A stretch of 64,000 nucleotides of DNA, from the NCBI RefSeq assembly GCF_000993785.3, contig NZ_CP009922.3, positions 2,976,001 through 3,040,000 on the forward strand, given 5' to 3'. The translations under genes and the position numbers were made by a program. Below the pieces are notes generated by a model. It saw nothing but the letters and a program-made list of their open reading frames with translations, made no database searches and had not been told where the DNA came from. Of this stretch, positions 34,646 to 42,793 are shown piece by piece (within the stretch, counting starts at the first letter, position 1; each line of letters starts with the position of its first letter). The stretch is from Streptomyces xiamenensis. Its GTDB lineage: Bacteria; Actinomycetota; Actinomycetes; Streptomycetales; Streptomycetaceae.

Positions 34646-35631
34646 GCGGGGTGCCCTTCCTTGCCTTCCGGACCCCCTGGTGACGTCCCGGCGGACGCCT
34701 CCCTCCCCTCCTGGCCCTGTCCGTCCCGGCTCTGCCCGTCCCGGCCCTGCTCGTCCTGGTCGCGCCGTTGGCGCACGGCTTCCCCGCCGGGCGTCTTCCC
34801 GGAGTCCTCGCCGGAGTCCTTCTCGGCCTCCCAGCGGGCGGCGAGCGCGGTGACCCGGCGGGCGGCCTCGGCGGGGGTGATGCCGTGCTTGGCGGCGGCG
34901 TACCCGATGAGGAAGGTGGTCAGTGGCGCGGCCGGGCGGGCGACCGCGTGGGCGACATCGCGGGCCGCGTCGAGCAGCACGGTGCGGTGTTCGCCCGGTT
35001 CGATGTCGAGTTCGGTGGCGGCGGCGGCGATCCATTCGTCCAGCACGGTCCCATGCTCCTTGATCCGGTCCCGGGCGGTGGCGATCTCCGCCCAGGTGTC
35101 GCAGTCGAACGTGGTGCTGGCCCCGGCCAGCCGGTGCAGGTCGAGGGCCGGGAGCAGCGTACGCAGGGGGGCGTGCCGGGTCGCGGGCAGCGCCCCCAGC
35201 GCGGCGCGCAGGGCGGCGGTGCGGTAGACGGCGGTCAGGGGCTGGTCGCGGCCCTCGGAGTCCTGGAACAGCACGCCGTCCGCGGCCGGGGGGAGGGCGC
35301 CGATGAGCGTGCGCGCGGTGGCGGGGGTGAGGAAGGGCAGGTCGGTGGCGAGGACGGCGACCAGGGGGGCGGTGGCGTGGACGGCTCCGGCGGCGAGCGC
35401 GGCGAGCGGGCCGCCGCCGGGCGGGTCCTCGCGCACCCAGTGGACGGGGCGCCTGGTGGGGCGGGGCGGGCCGACGACGATGGTGCGGTCCGCGTCGCGG
35501 CAGGCGTCGAGCACACGTTCGAGCAGTGGCCGGCCGCCGACCGTCACCGCTGCTTTGTCCACGCCGCCGAGGCGGCGTGCGGCGCCGCCGGCGAGCACGA
35601 TCGCGTCGAACGCGGGATGGTCGGCCGTCAC
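34642..35631 (-). CDS. MobA-like NTP transferase fused to a DUF6457-type domain
   Basis: 329 residues. Residues ~1-195 are a nucleotidyltransferase fold: IVLAGGAARRLGGVDKAAV (12-30) and VAVLATDLPFLTP (~100) are MobA signatures for GTP/molybdopterin handling. Residues ~210-285 (VLDEWIAAAATELDIEP, IGYAAAKHGITPAEAARRV) form a separate all-helical domain catalogued in actinobacteria as DUF6457, followed by a Gln/Gly/Asp-rich tail. GTG at 35631 is chosen since MTADHPAFDAIVLAGG is the natural start; a GTG at 35640 is possible. First gene of a three-gene operon with moeA and the K+ channel. Confidence 0.82.
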   Translation of the reverse strand: MTADHPAFDAIVLAGGAARRLGGVDKAAVTVGGRPLLERVLDACRDADRTIVVGPPRPTRRPVHWVREDPPGGGPLAALAAGAVHATAPLVAVLATDLPFLTPATARTLIGALPPAADGVLFQDSEGRDQPLTAVYRTAALRAALGALPATRHAPLRTLLPALDLHRLAGASTTFDCDTWAEIATARDRIKEHGTVLDEWIAAAATELDIEPGEHRTVLLDAARDVAHAVARPAAPLTTFLIGYAAAKHGITPAEAARRVTALAARWEAEKDSGEDSGKTPGGEAVRQRRDQDEQGRDGQSRDGQGQEGREASAGTSPGGPEGKEGHPA

Positions 35632-35665
35632 GTTCCGCACTGTAGACGAGGGGTGGCGGACGGAG

Positions 35666-35700
35666 AGGGCCCTGCCCGGCCATCTCGCCAACAGGGCCCT
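35666..35700. terminator. Hairpin upstream of the MobA-like gene
   Basis: AGGGCCCTG (35666-35674) and CAGGGCCCT (35692-35700) form a 9-bp stem with a 17-nt loop, followed on the plus strand by TTTCACTC. It lies 35 bp upstream of the MobA-like start, so it may be a leader attenuator or an insulating terminator. Each arm also contains the self-palindrome AGGGCCCT. Confidence 0.45.
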
Positions 35701-35738
35701 TTCACTCTCCGGAGTGATGACGCAGTGATGGTGCGCAA

Positions 35739-35751
35739 CTACTCTGAGTAG
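35739..35751. promoter_or_regulatory. 13-bp palindrome CTACTCTGAGTAG
   Basis: CTACTC-T-GAGTAG is a perfect dyad 63 bp before the start of the small secreted gene, in an intergenic region. The size and position suit a repressor or activator site, or a promoter-overlapping operator. The cognate regulator is unknown. Confidence 0.4.
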
Positions 35752-35813
35752 CGAACGATCGACGCGGGGTGGGTCCGCCGTCCCGGCGAGGTTCTTCCGA
35801 GGAGTTGAGTGTG

Positions 35814-36116
35814 ATGGGGTCTCGTCTCGCCGCCGTGGCCGGTCTGCTGGCGATCGCCGTCGGGTCGGGGGTGGGTCTCGCCGCCCCGGCGTCCGCGGCG
35901 CACGGGGAGCTGCGCGGCACGCACTGGTTCGTGACCAATCCGAGCGGCTGCGTCAACGTCCCCGAGCTGCCGCTCAAGGTCTACAACTTCACCAACGAGT
36001 ACGCCCTCGTCTACCAGAACCGGGACTGCACGGGGGCCATCGCCGAAGTCATCGCGCCCGGTGGCACGTCCGGCGACTTCTCCGCCTCGATCGGCAGGTC
36101 CGTATGGGTCGACTGA
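35814..36116 (+). CDS. Small secreted protein
   Basis: 100 residues. Signal peptide ~1-30 (RLAAVAGLLAIAVGSGVGLA) with an ASA-AH cleavage site; the mature part is ~70 residues, beta-rich, with two Cys (NPSGC and NRDC) likely forming one disulfide. ATG at 35814 with GAGGAG 8 nt upstream; a GTG at 35811 is equivalent. Monocistronic. It resembles the many short Streptomyces secreted proteins without known function. Confidence 0.75.
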   Translation: MGSRLAAVAGLLAIAVGSGVGLAAPASAAHGELRGTHWFVTNPSGCVNVPELPLKVYNFTNEYALVYQNRDCTGAIAEVIAPGGTSGDFSASIGRSVWVD

Positions 36117-36282
36117 GGGGCGGGCGGTGGTGGCCGGCGGGCCGGCCGGGGGCGGGTCCGGGTCGGCGGAGCGGCAGGACGCTGCCTGGATGACCGCCAC
36201 GATCGCCGCGGGGGGATCCGGCGGCGCGGCGCATGGCGGGTGCCGCGCGGCCTCAAGGTCGAGTCGGCCTTCGGCCGGGAGC

Positions 36283-36304
36283 CGCCCCCAGTAGCTGGGG
36301 GGCG
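36283..36304. terminator. Intrinsic terminator between convergent genes
   Basis: CGCCCCCAG (36283-36291), loop TAG, then CTGGGGGGCG (36295-36304) form a compact hairpin 32 bp beyond the stop of bkdC1 (minus strand). No other element, and no gene I accept, is seen in the 219-bp gap 36117-36335. Confidence 0.6.
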
Positions 36305-36335
36305 CGGCCCGGCGAAGGTCCGAATGGGGGCGGCT

Positions 36336-37682
36336 TCAGAGGTCGGCGAGGAGGGAGAGGGGGGATTCCACCCGGTCGGCCACGTGGCGCAGGAAGCCTC
36401 CGGCGACCGCGCCGTCGCAGACGCGGTGGTCGAAGGTGAACGACAGCTGGACGACGTGTCGCAGGGCCAGCTCGCCTTCGTGGGCCCACGGCTTGGGAAC
36501 GATCCTGCCGATGCCGAGCATGGCCGCCTCGGGGTGGTTGAGGATCGGGGTCGAGCCGTCGACGCCGAAGACCCCGTAGTTGTTGAGGGTGAAGGTCGAG
36601 CCGGTGAGTTCGGCGGGGGACAGCGTGCCGGCGCGGGCGGTCTCGGTGAGGCGGGCGAGTTCGGCGCCCAGTTCACGGGTGGTGCGTGTGTGGGCGTCGC
36701 GCAGGACGGGGACCAGCAGGCCGCGGTCGGTCTGGGCGGCGAAGCCGAGGTGGACGGCGGGAAGGGTGACGATCTCGTTGGTGGCGGCGTCGAAGGTGGC
36801 GTTGAGCTGCGGATAGCGGGCGAGGGCCGCGACGCAGATCCGGGAGAGGAGGGCGAGCAGCGGGAGTTCGGTGGCACGTCGGGCGGCGAGCAGCTCCGTG
36901 GCGTCGGCGTCCACCCAGCAGGTGGCGTCGGGGATCTCGGTCCTGCTGCGGCTGAGCTTGGCGGCGGCGGCAGCGGCGATGCCGCGCAGCGGAGTCCGCA
37001 GCGCCGTCCCGGCCGGGTCCTGGCCGCGCGGGGACGCCGACGCGGGTGTGGGTGGTGCGGGTGTGGGCGGTGCGGTGCGTGCCATGACGTCGGCCCGCAG
37101 GATCAGGCCGTCGGGCCCGGAGCCCTGCACGGTCCGCAGGTCGATGCCGTGGTCACGGGCGAGCTTGCGCACCAGCGGCGAGATCACCGCGACCGCCGAC
37201 CGGGCGGGCGCCGAGGAGGCGGAGGGAGGGGGCGGGGGAGAGGCCCCGGGGAAGGTGGTGGTGCCGGTTCCGTAGCCCACCAGGACCTGACCGGAACCGC
37301 CGCCGGACGATTCGCCGTTCGGCGGGGCGCTGAGCGTTCCGTGGCCGTTCGCACGGCTCGCGCCGTTCGGGCCGGTGCCGGTGCCGGTGCCATCGGCCGG
37401 GTCCGTGCCGGTGCCCGTCGTCGGACCCCGGCCGGGGGCGGTCGCCGGGTGGGCGACGCTGATCAGGGGGGAGCCGACCGGGATTTCCTCGCCGACCGCG
37501 CCGAACCGCTCGGTGACCACGCCCGCGTAGGGGCAGGGGACCTCGACCATCGCCTTGGCGGTTTCGACCTCCACCACCGGCTGGTCGACCGTCACCGCCT
37601 CACCGACCTCCACCAGCCAGCGCACGATCTCGGCCCCCGTGAGGCCCTCGCCCAGGTCCGGGAGGAGAAACGTCTCGGTCAT
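36336..37682 (-). CDS. bkdC1: Branched-chain keto acid dehydrogenase E2, acyltransferase (bkd cluster 1)
   Basis: 448 residues. Lipoyl domain with Lys43 in VETAKAMVEV, a Gly/Thr/Asp-rich linker (~85-130), E1/E3-binding domain (~160-205, SPLVRKLARDHGIDLRTVQG), and a catalytic domain ending in FDHRVCDGAVAG with the active-site His. ATG at 37682 with GGGAGG 10 nt upstream; a GTG overlapping the E1beta stop is the alternative. It is diverged from bkdC2 (different linker, DHRVCDG against DHRLIDG). Confidence 0.92.
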   Translation of the reverse strand: MTETFLLPDLGEGLTGAEIVRWLVEVGEAVTVDQPVVEVETAKAMVEVPCPYAGVVTERFGAVGEEIPVGSPLISVAHPATAPGRGPTTGTGTDPADGTGTGTGPNGASRANGHGTLSAPPNGESSGGGSGQVLVGYGTGTTTFPGASPPPPPSASSAPARSAVAVISPLVRKLARDHGIDLRTVQGSGPDGLILRADVMARTAPPTPAPPTPASASPRGQDPAGTALRTPLRGIAAAAAAKLSRSRTEIPDATCWVDADATELLAARRATELPLLALLSRICVAALARYPQLNATFDAATNEIVTLPAVHLGFAAQTDRGLLVPVLRDAHTRTTRELGAELARLTETARAGTLSPAELTGSTFTLNNYGVFGVDGSTPILNHPEAAMLGIGRIVPKPWAHEGELALRHVVQLSFTFDHRVCDGAVAGGFLRHVADRVESPLSLLADL

Positions 37683-37687
37683 GGCGC

Positions 37688-38686
37688 TCACTCCTCCCAC
37701 TGGAGGCGGGCCACCGCGTCCAGGATCCGGGCGGTGTCCGGCAGATGGTGCCGTTCCAGCAGCGGCGGTGGGTACGGGATGTCGTGGCCGGTGACCCGCA
37801 GCACCGGCGCGGCCAGGTGATGGAAGCACCGTTCCGTGATCCGGGCCGCGATCTCGGCGCCCGGCCCCGCGAAACCGGTCGCCTCGTGCACCACGACCGC
37901 CCGCCCCGTACGCCGTACCTCCGCGCACACCGTCGCGTCGTCGAACGGGACCAGGGTGCGCAGATCGACCACGCCCAGGTCCCAGCCCCGGGCGCGGGCC
38001 TCCTCCGCCGCCGCCAGGCACAGCGGCAGCGAGGGACCGTAGGTGATGAGGGTGGCCGAGGTACCGGGGCGGCGCACCACGGCCCGCCCCAGCGGCGGCA
38101 CCTGCGGCGGCGCGTCCAGATCGACCGCGTCCTTGGACCAGTACATCCGCTTCGGTTCCAGGAACACCACCGGATCGTCGGAGGCGATGGCCTGCCGCAG
38201 CAGCCCGTACGCGTCGGCGACCGTCGCCGGCGTGACCACGTGCAGCCCCGGAGTGGCCATGTAGTACGCCTCGGAGGAGTCGCTGTGGTGTTCCACGCCA
38301 CCGATGCCGCCGCCGTACGGGATGCGGATCGTCAGCGGCATCGGCATCGCGCCACGCGTCCGGTTGCGCATCCGGGCGACGTGCGAGACCAGTTGCTCGA
38401 ACGCCGGATAGGCGAACGCGTCGAACTGCATCTCGACCACCGGCCGCAGCCCGTACATCGCCATGCCGGTGGCGGTGCCCAGGATGCCGGCCTCGGCCAG
38501 CGGCGTATCGGCGCACCGATCGGCCCCGAACTCCGCCGCCAGGCCGTCCGTGACGCGGAAGACCCCGCCCAGCGTGCCGATGTCCTCGCCCAGCAGGTGC
38601 ACCGAGGGGTCCTCGGCGAGCGCGTCGCGCAGCGCGCGGCGCAGCGCCTCCGCCAGGGTGGCCGAACGGGCTTCGGTGATCGTCAT
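37688..38686 (-). CDS. bkdB1: Branched-chain keto acid dehydrogenase E1 beta (bkd cluster 1)
   Basis: 332 residues. HLLGEDIGTLGGVFRVTDGL, IRIPYGGGIGGVEHHSDSSE and FLEPKRMYWSKDAV carry the E1beta motifs that complete the ThDP active site. The ATG at 38686 overlaps the E1alpha stop (ATGA), and 5 nt separate it from bkdC1, so the three are translationally coupled. Confidence 0.92.
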   Translation of the reverse strand: MTITEARSATLAEALRRALRDALAEDPSVHLLGEDIGTLGGVFRVTDGLAAEFGADRCADTPLAEAGILGTATGMAMYGLRPVVEMQFDAFAYPAFEQLVSHVARMRNRTRGAMPMPLTIRIPYGGGIGGVEHHSDSSEAYYMATPGLHVVTPATVADAYGLLRQAIASDDPVVFLEPKRMYWSKDAVDLDAPPQVPPLGRAVVRRPGTSATLITYGPSLPLCLAAAEEARARGWDLGVVDLRTLVPFDDATVCAEVRRTGRAVVVHEATGFAGPGAEIAARITERCFHHLAAPVLRVTGHDIPYPPPLLERHHLPDTARILDAVARLQWEE

Positions 38687-39858
38687 CGGGTCCTCGTCTC
38701 CTGCCGCAGCCGCGCCGCCTGTTCGGTGAGCTGGGTGGTCGGCCGCGCGTAGACGTGGGCGAAGAGCTCGTCGGGGTTCAGCACCGGTTCGGCGTTCAGG
38801 CGCTCGCGCATCCCGGCCGCCATCTCCTCGGCGGCGTCCCGGGCAGCCTGTTCGTGTTCCTCGCTCAGCAGCCCGTGTCGGCGCAGCGCGTCGGTGAGCA
38901 GCGGCAGCGGATCGTGCTCGCGCCAGGCGGCGACCTCCGCGTCCTCCCGGTAGCGGGTGGCGTCGTCGGCGTTGGTGTGCGCCTCCAGCCGGTAGGTCAG
39001 CGCCTCGACCAGGGTCGGCCCGCCACCCGCGCGGGCCCGCCCCACGGCCTCGGCCAGCACCTCGTACACGGCGGGTGCGTCGTTGCCGTCCACCAGCCGC
39101 CCCGGCATGCCGTAGCCGACGGCCTTGTGGGCGATGGTCGGGGCGGCGGTCTGCCGGGCGAGGGGTACGGAGATGGCGAAGCCGTTGTTCTGGACCAGGA
39201 ACACCACCGGTGCCTGCCAGACGGCGGCGAAGTTCAGCGCCTCGTGGAAGTCGCCCTCGGAGGTGCCGCCGTCGCCCACCAGCGCCAGGGCGACCACGTC
39301 GTCGCCCTTGAGGCGGGCGGCGTGGGCGAGGCCGACCGCGTGCGGCAGTTGGGTGGCCAGCGGGGTGGCCAGCGGGGCGATACGGTGCGCGTGCGGCCGG
39401 TAGCCGGTGTGCCAGTCGCCGCGCAGCAGTCCGAGCGCGGCGACCGGGTCCAGGCCGCGGGCGACGGTGGCGAGGGTGTCGCGGTAGCTGGGGAACAGCC
39501 AGTCCTGTTCGGCCAGTACCAGCGCGGCGGCGATCTGGCACGCCTCCTGGCCGGTGGAGGAGGGGTAGACGGCGAGCCTGCCCTGCCGGGTGAGGGCGGT
39601 GGCCTGCTGGTTGTAGCGGCGGCCCAGGACGAGTTGGCGGTGGAGTGCGCGCCACAGCCCGGGGTCGGCGTCGGGCCGTTCGCGGGGGGTGCCGAGGACG
39701 TGGTACGGCTCGGTCTCCGGAAGCAGCGGCGCCGGGTCGGTGCGGGGGCCGCGCCGCCAGGGGGGCGGGGGTCCTGCGGCGGCGTCGCCGGTGGTGGCCG
39801 GTTCGGTGGCAGTCGGTCCGGTGGGTGACGACGTCTGTGGTTCGTGCAGCACGGTCAT
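38683..39858 (-). CDS. bkdA1: Branched-chain keto acid dehydrogenase E1 alpha (bkd cluster 1)
   Basis: 391 residues. ALVGDGGTSEGDFHEALNFA with QNNGFAIS is the ThDP/Mg motif; GQEACQIAAALVLAEQDWLF precedes it. The first ~45 residues are Pro/Thr-rich, but there is no Lys-rich tail, unlike the cluster 2 paralogue. ATG at 39858 follows GGGGAGG with 9-nt spacing; upstream Met at 39894 lacks one. A TetR-type operator lies 43-56 bp upstream, and the divergent bkdR begins 158 bp away. Confidence 0.92.
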   Translation of the reverse strand: MTVLHEPQTSSPTGPTATEPATTGDAAAGPPPPWRRGPRTDPAPLLPETEPYHVLGTPRERPDADPGLWRALHRQLVLGRRYNQQATALTRQGRLAVYPSSTGQEACQIAAALVLAEQDWLFPSYRDTLATVARGLDPVAALGLLRGDWHTGYRPHAHRIAPLATPLATQLPHAVGLAHAARLKGDDVVALALVGDGGTSEGDFHEALNFAAVWQAPVVFLVQNNGFAISVPLARQTAAPTIAHKAVGYGMPGRLVDGNDAPAVYEVLAEAVGRARAGGGPTLVEALTYRLEAHTNADDATRYREDAEVAAWREHDPLPLLTDALRRHGLLSEEHEQAARDAAEEMAAGMRERLNAEPVLNPDELFAHVYARPTTQLTEQAARLRQETRTR

Positions 39859-39900
39859 GGGTCCGCGCCTCCCCTCTCGCGTCTCCTGCTCCATCTCCCT

Positions 39901-39914
39901 ACCGATTGTTCGGT
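39901..39914. promoter_or_regulatory. TetR-type palindrome ACCGATTGTTCGGT upstream of bkdA1
   Basis: ACCGA-TTGT-TCGGT (39901-39914) lies 43-56 bp upstream of the bkdA1 start in the bkdA1-bkdR divergent region. It differs at a single spacer base from the palindrome upstream of paaR/paaN (43442-43455) and paaA (52204-52217). Confidence 0.55.
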
Positions 39915-40015
39915 TGATGAGGCAGGTTGGCCAGAGCCGGTCGGGCGCTGTGGACTGCTGGCCCCGATTGGCGTGCTATGGGTGCAGTACGTCCAGAAAG
40001 GGGAGGCCGCTCCAT

Positions 40016-40534
40016 ATGCCGGAGGACCAGATGACTTCGAACCCCGCCAGACCCCTCGACGCCATTGACAGCGCGATCCTGCTGCACCTGCGGGCGGACG
40101 GGCGGGCCTCGGTCCGTGAGGTCGCCCAGCGGGTGCACATCTCCCGGGCGAACGCGTACGCCCGCATCAACCGGATGCTGGAGAACGGGGTGATCCGGGG
40201 CTTCACGGCCCGCGTCGACCAGGAGCGGGCCGGGCAGGGGGCTGCGGCGTACATCACGCTGAAGATCGTCCAGGACAGCTGGCGCACGGTACGGGCCCGC
40301 CTGGAGCGGTTGCCGGGCGCCGCGCACATCGCGCTGGTCAGCGGGGACTTCGATGTGCTGCTGCTGGTGCACACGCGGGACAACCGGGAGTTGCGGGAGC
40401 TGGTGCTGACCCGCATCCAGGCCATTCCGGAGGTGATCAGCACCCGCACGCTGCTGGTGTTCGAAGAAACGGATCTGCTGCCCGAACGGCGCCCGGTGCG
40501 GCAGGTGGAGAAGACACCGCCCGAACGCCGGTGA
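40016..40534 (+). CDS. bkdR: Lrp/AsnC family regulator BkdR
   Basis: 172 residues. HTH at ~15-60 (LDAIDSAILLHLRADGRASV, HISRANAYARINRML) and an RAM/effector domain (AAYITLKIV, ALVSGDFDVLLLV), both Lrp-like. Lrp regulators of bkd genes sense branched-chain amino or keto acids and activate or repress the dehydrogenase operon from a divergent position, as here. ATG at 40016 follows GGGGAGG with 9-nt spacing; an in-frame Met at 40031 is possible. Confidence 0.88.
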   Translation: MPEDQMTSNPARPLDAIDSAILLHLRADGRASVREVAQRVHISRANAYARINRMLENGVIRGFTARVDQERAGQGAAAYITLKIVQDSWRTVRARLERLPGAAHIALVSGDFDVLLLVHTRDNRELRELVLTRIQAIPEVISTRTLLVFEETDLLPERRPVRQVEKTPPERR

Positions 40535-40616
40535 GTTTGCGCCCGGTGCCGGGTCCGCCCTGTGAGAGAACGAGATCTCAGCGTCCGTACCCGCACCGCA
40601 CACGTCTCAGGAGAGC

Positions 40617-41261
40617 ATGATGGGCACCCCGGTCACGTTGCACACCTTCCTCAGTCTCGACGGCGTCATGCAGGCGCCCGGCGGCCCCGACGAGGACACC
40701 AGCGGCGGCTTTCCGCACGGCGGCTGGACGTTCCCGTACGCGGACGAGCAGTTCGGCGAAGTGGTCGCGAACTGGTTCCGGGCGGGCGAGGGCTATCTGC
40801 TGGGGCGGCGCACCTACGACATCTTCGCCTCGTACTGGCCGAACGTTCCCGATCCGGAGGAGCCTCCGGTGGCGCAGATGCTCAACAGCCTGCCCAAGTA
40901 CGTGGCCTCCCGGACCCCCGAGCTGCGCCTGGAGTGGCGGAACTCGGCGCAGCTGGGCGCGGACGTGGTGGCGGAGGTGGCCACGCTGAAGCAGCGCGAG
41001 CCACAGCGTCCGGGCGGGGAGCTCCAGATTCACGGCAGCGGCGACTTCGCGCAGACCCTGCACGGGGCCGGGCTGATCGACGAGTACCGGCTGTTCATCT
41101 ACCCGGTGGTGCTGGGCACCGGCAAGCGCCTCTTCCCGGAGGGCTCCACTCCGACGGCGATGAAGCTGGTCAACTCCACGGTGACGGCCAGCGGCATCAC
41201 GATCCAGACCTACCGCCCGGCCGGCAAGCCGACCTACGGCTCCTTCGCCGCCGACGCGTAG
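40617..41261 (+). CDS. Dihydrofolate reductase-family (RibD C-terminal-like) protein
   Basis: 214 residues. FLSLDGVMQAPGGPDEDTSG, YLLGRRTYDIFASYWP and GLIDEYRLFIYPVVLGTGKR are hallmarks of the RibD-C/DHFR-like fold, which binds NADPH. Members reduce pyrimidine intermediates or unknown substrates; a true folate reductase is unlikely because the usual Trp/Asp folate contacts differ. ATG at 40617 with GGAGAGC upstream (an ATG at 40620 is also possible). Confidence 0.85.
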   Translation: MMGTPVTLHTFLSLDGVMQAPGGPDEDTSGGFPHGGWTFPYADEQFGEVVANWFRAGEGYLLGRRTYDIFASYWPNVPDPEEPPVAQMLNSLPKYVASRTPELRLEWRNSAQLGADVVAEVATLKQREPQRPGGELQIHGSGDFAQTLHGAGLIDEYRLFIYPVVLGTGKRLFPEGSTPTAMKLVNSTVTASGITIQTYRPAGKPTYGSFAADA

Positions 41262-41311
41262 GCGGCGGCCACCGGCCACCGGCTGCCGGGGCGGGCGCGG
41301 GCCGGCCCGGG

Positions 41312-42658
41312 TCAGTACGCGTGGTGCTGGACCGGGCACTTGCCTTCGCTGCGGGCCCTGGCGTCGTCGTCCAGGTAGAAGTTCGGGAGCATTTCCGCCT
41401 CGTCGTAGTAGCGGTGGAAGACGGGCGTGATTCCGCCGGAGATCGGGGGGACGATCCAGCTCCAGTCGGCGGGGACGATGCGGCCCTGTTCCTCCTCCCG
41501 CGCCAGGTGGGTGAGGAAGCGCTGGGACTCGGTGTGGTGGTCGGAGACCTTGACGCCGGCGGCCGCGAAGGAGTGCAGGACGGCGATGTTGAGTTCGACC
41601 AGGGCGCGGTCGCGCCACAGCGTGGTCTCGCTGCTGGTGTCCAGGTTGAGGAGCCGGGCGATGACCGGCAGGAGGTTGTAGCGGTCGGCGTCCACGAGGT
41701 TGCGGGCGCCGATCTCGGTGCCCAGGTACCAGCCGTTGAAGGGCGCCATCGGGTAGTTGACGCCGCCGATGGACAGCCGCATGTGGGAGATCGCGGGGAC
41801 CGCGTGCCAGCGCAGTCCCATGCGGGTGATCTGCGGGTAGGCGGGGTGCTCGATCGGCACCTCCAGCACCAGCTCGCGCGGCACGTCGAACAGTTGGGGC
41901 TTGTCGCCGGGCACCTGGATGACCAGCGGCAGGACGTCGAACCAGCCGCCGGGCGCCTGCCAGCCGAGCTGGCGCACCTTCTCGGTGAACTCGACGTGCG
42001 CCGGGTCGCCGATGACGGTGCCGTCGGGGCGGCGGTAGCCGGCGTACCGGATCAGCTGGCTGTTCCAGACCCGGGGGGCCTCGCGGTACGGGGTCTCGGG
42101 CGCGAAGATCGATATGACCGGGCGGATGCGGCCCTCGTTGGTGGCCACCCGCAGGTGGTCGCACAGGTGGGTGTGGATCTCCTCGGGGGTCTGCGCGGTG
42201 CGCCGGTCCAGCACGCGCAGGCTCTTCCAGTACAGGCGGCCGATGCAGCGGCTGGAGTTGCGCCAGGCGACCCGGGCGCCGAAGGTCAGCTCGTCGGTGG
42301 TGTGCCGGTACGAGCCGGTGTGTTCGATGTGTTCGCGCACCTGGTGCAGCCGCAGGGTGAGGGGGAGCGGCTGGTCGGGGTGTTCGGAGTAGAAGAGGCG
42401 GATGAAGTCCTGCGCCTCGTCCCAGTCGGCCTGGGCCGGCGGGCTCGTGTCCTGCGCCGGTTCCCGCGCGGGCGGCGGTGTCGGGGCCTGGGCCCGGGTG
42501 GGTGCCGGTCCGTGCACCCGTGGCCGCGTCGCCGGCGGCTGCGCGGGTGCCTTGGCCGGTCCCGTGGCCTGCGCCGGCGCCTGTCCCGGCGCTTTCCCCG
42601 GTGCCTGGTCCGGGTGGTGCGCGGTGAGCGCGCGTCCAATGAGACGGTCGTTGTTCAT
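41312..42658 (-). CDS. nos: Bacterial nitric oxide synthase, oxygenase type
   Basis: 448 residues. The haem-ligating Cys138 lies in ARVAWRNSSRCIGR; the substrate pocket Glu is in GWYLGTEIGARNL; PNFYLDDDA lies near the C terminus. There is no reductase domain, as in other bacterial NOS, so electrons come from separate flavoproteins. It converts L-arginine to citrulline and NO in the cytoplasm. Unusual: residues ~17-76 are a Pro/Ala/Gln-rich low-complexity extension (KAPGQAPAQATGPAKAPAQ) absent from Bacillus NOS. No thaxtomin genes are near. ATG at 42658; an AT-richer stretch 42710-42745 (TCAATAAAG) may hold its promoter. Confidence 0.93.
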   Translation of the reverse strand: MNNDRLIGRALTAHHPDQAPGKAPGQAPAQATGPAKAPAQPPATRPRVHGPAPTRAQAPTPPPAREPAQDTSPPAQADWDEAQDFIRLFYSEHPDQPLPLTLRLHQVREHIEHTGSYRHTTDELTFGARVAWRNSSRCIGRLYWKSLRVLDRRTAQTPEEIHTHLCDHLRVATNEGRIRPVISIFAPETPYREAPRVWNSQLIRYAGYRRPDGTVIGDPAHVEFTEKVRQLGWQAPGGWFDVLPLVIQVPGDKPQLFDVPRELVLEVPIEHPAYPQITRMGLRWHAVPAISHMRLSIGGVNYPMAPFNGWYLGTEIGARNLVDADRYNLLPVIARLLNLDTSSETTLWRDRALVELNIAVLHSFAAAGVKVSDHHTESQRFLTHLAREEEQGRIVPADWSWIVPPISGGITPVFHRYYDEAEMLPNFYLDDDARARSEGKCPVQHHAY

Positions 42659-42793
42659 GGGCTCCCCGGGGTAAGCGTGCTTGGCGCGCGCGGCTCGGAC
42701 AACGCCCCCGTCAATAAAGTGGTTGGCCGATAACAGTAGTTGATGTGTGGCACATGCCGGACCGCTTTGCCCACGGCAGGTGGGCGCGCGGGC

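Noticed and set aside
36117..36335. Possible gene between the secreted protein and bkdC1
   Set aside because: Only a terminator hairpin is supported; frames are GC-biased noise.
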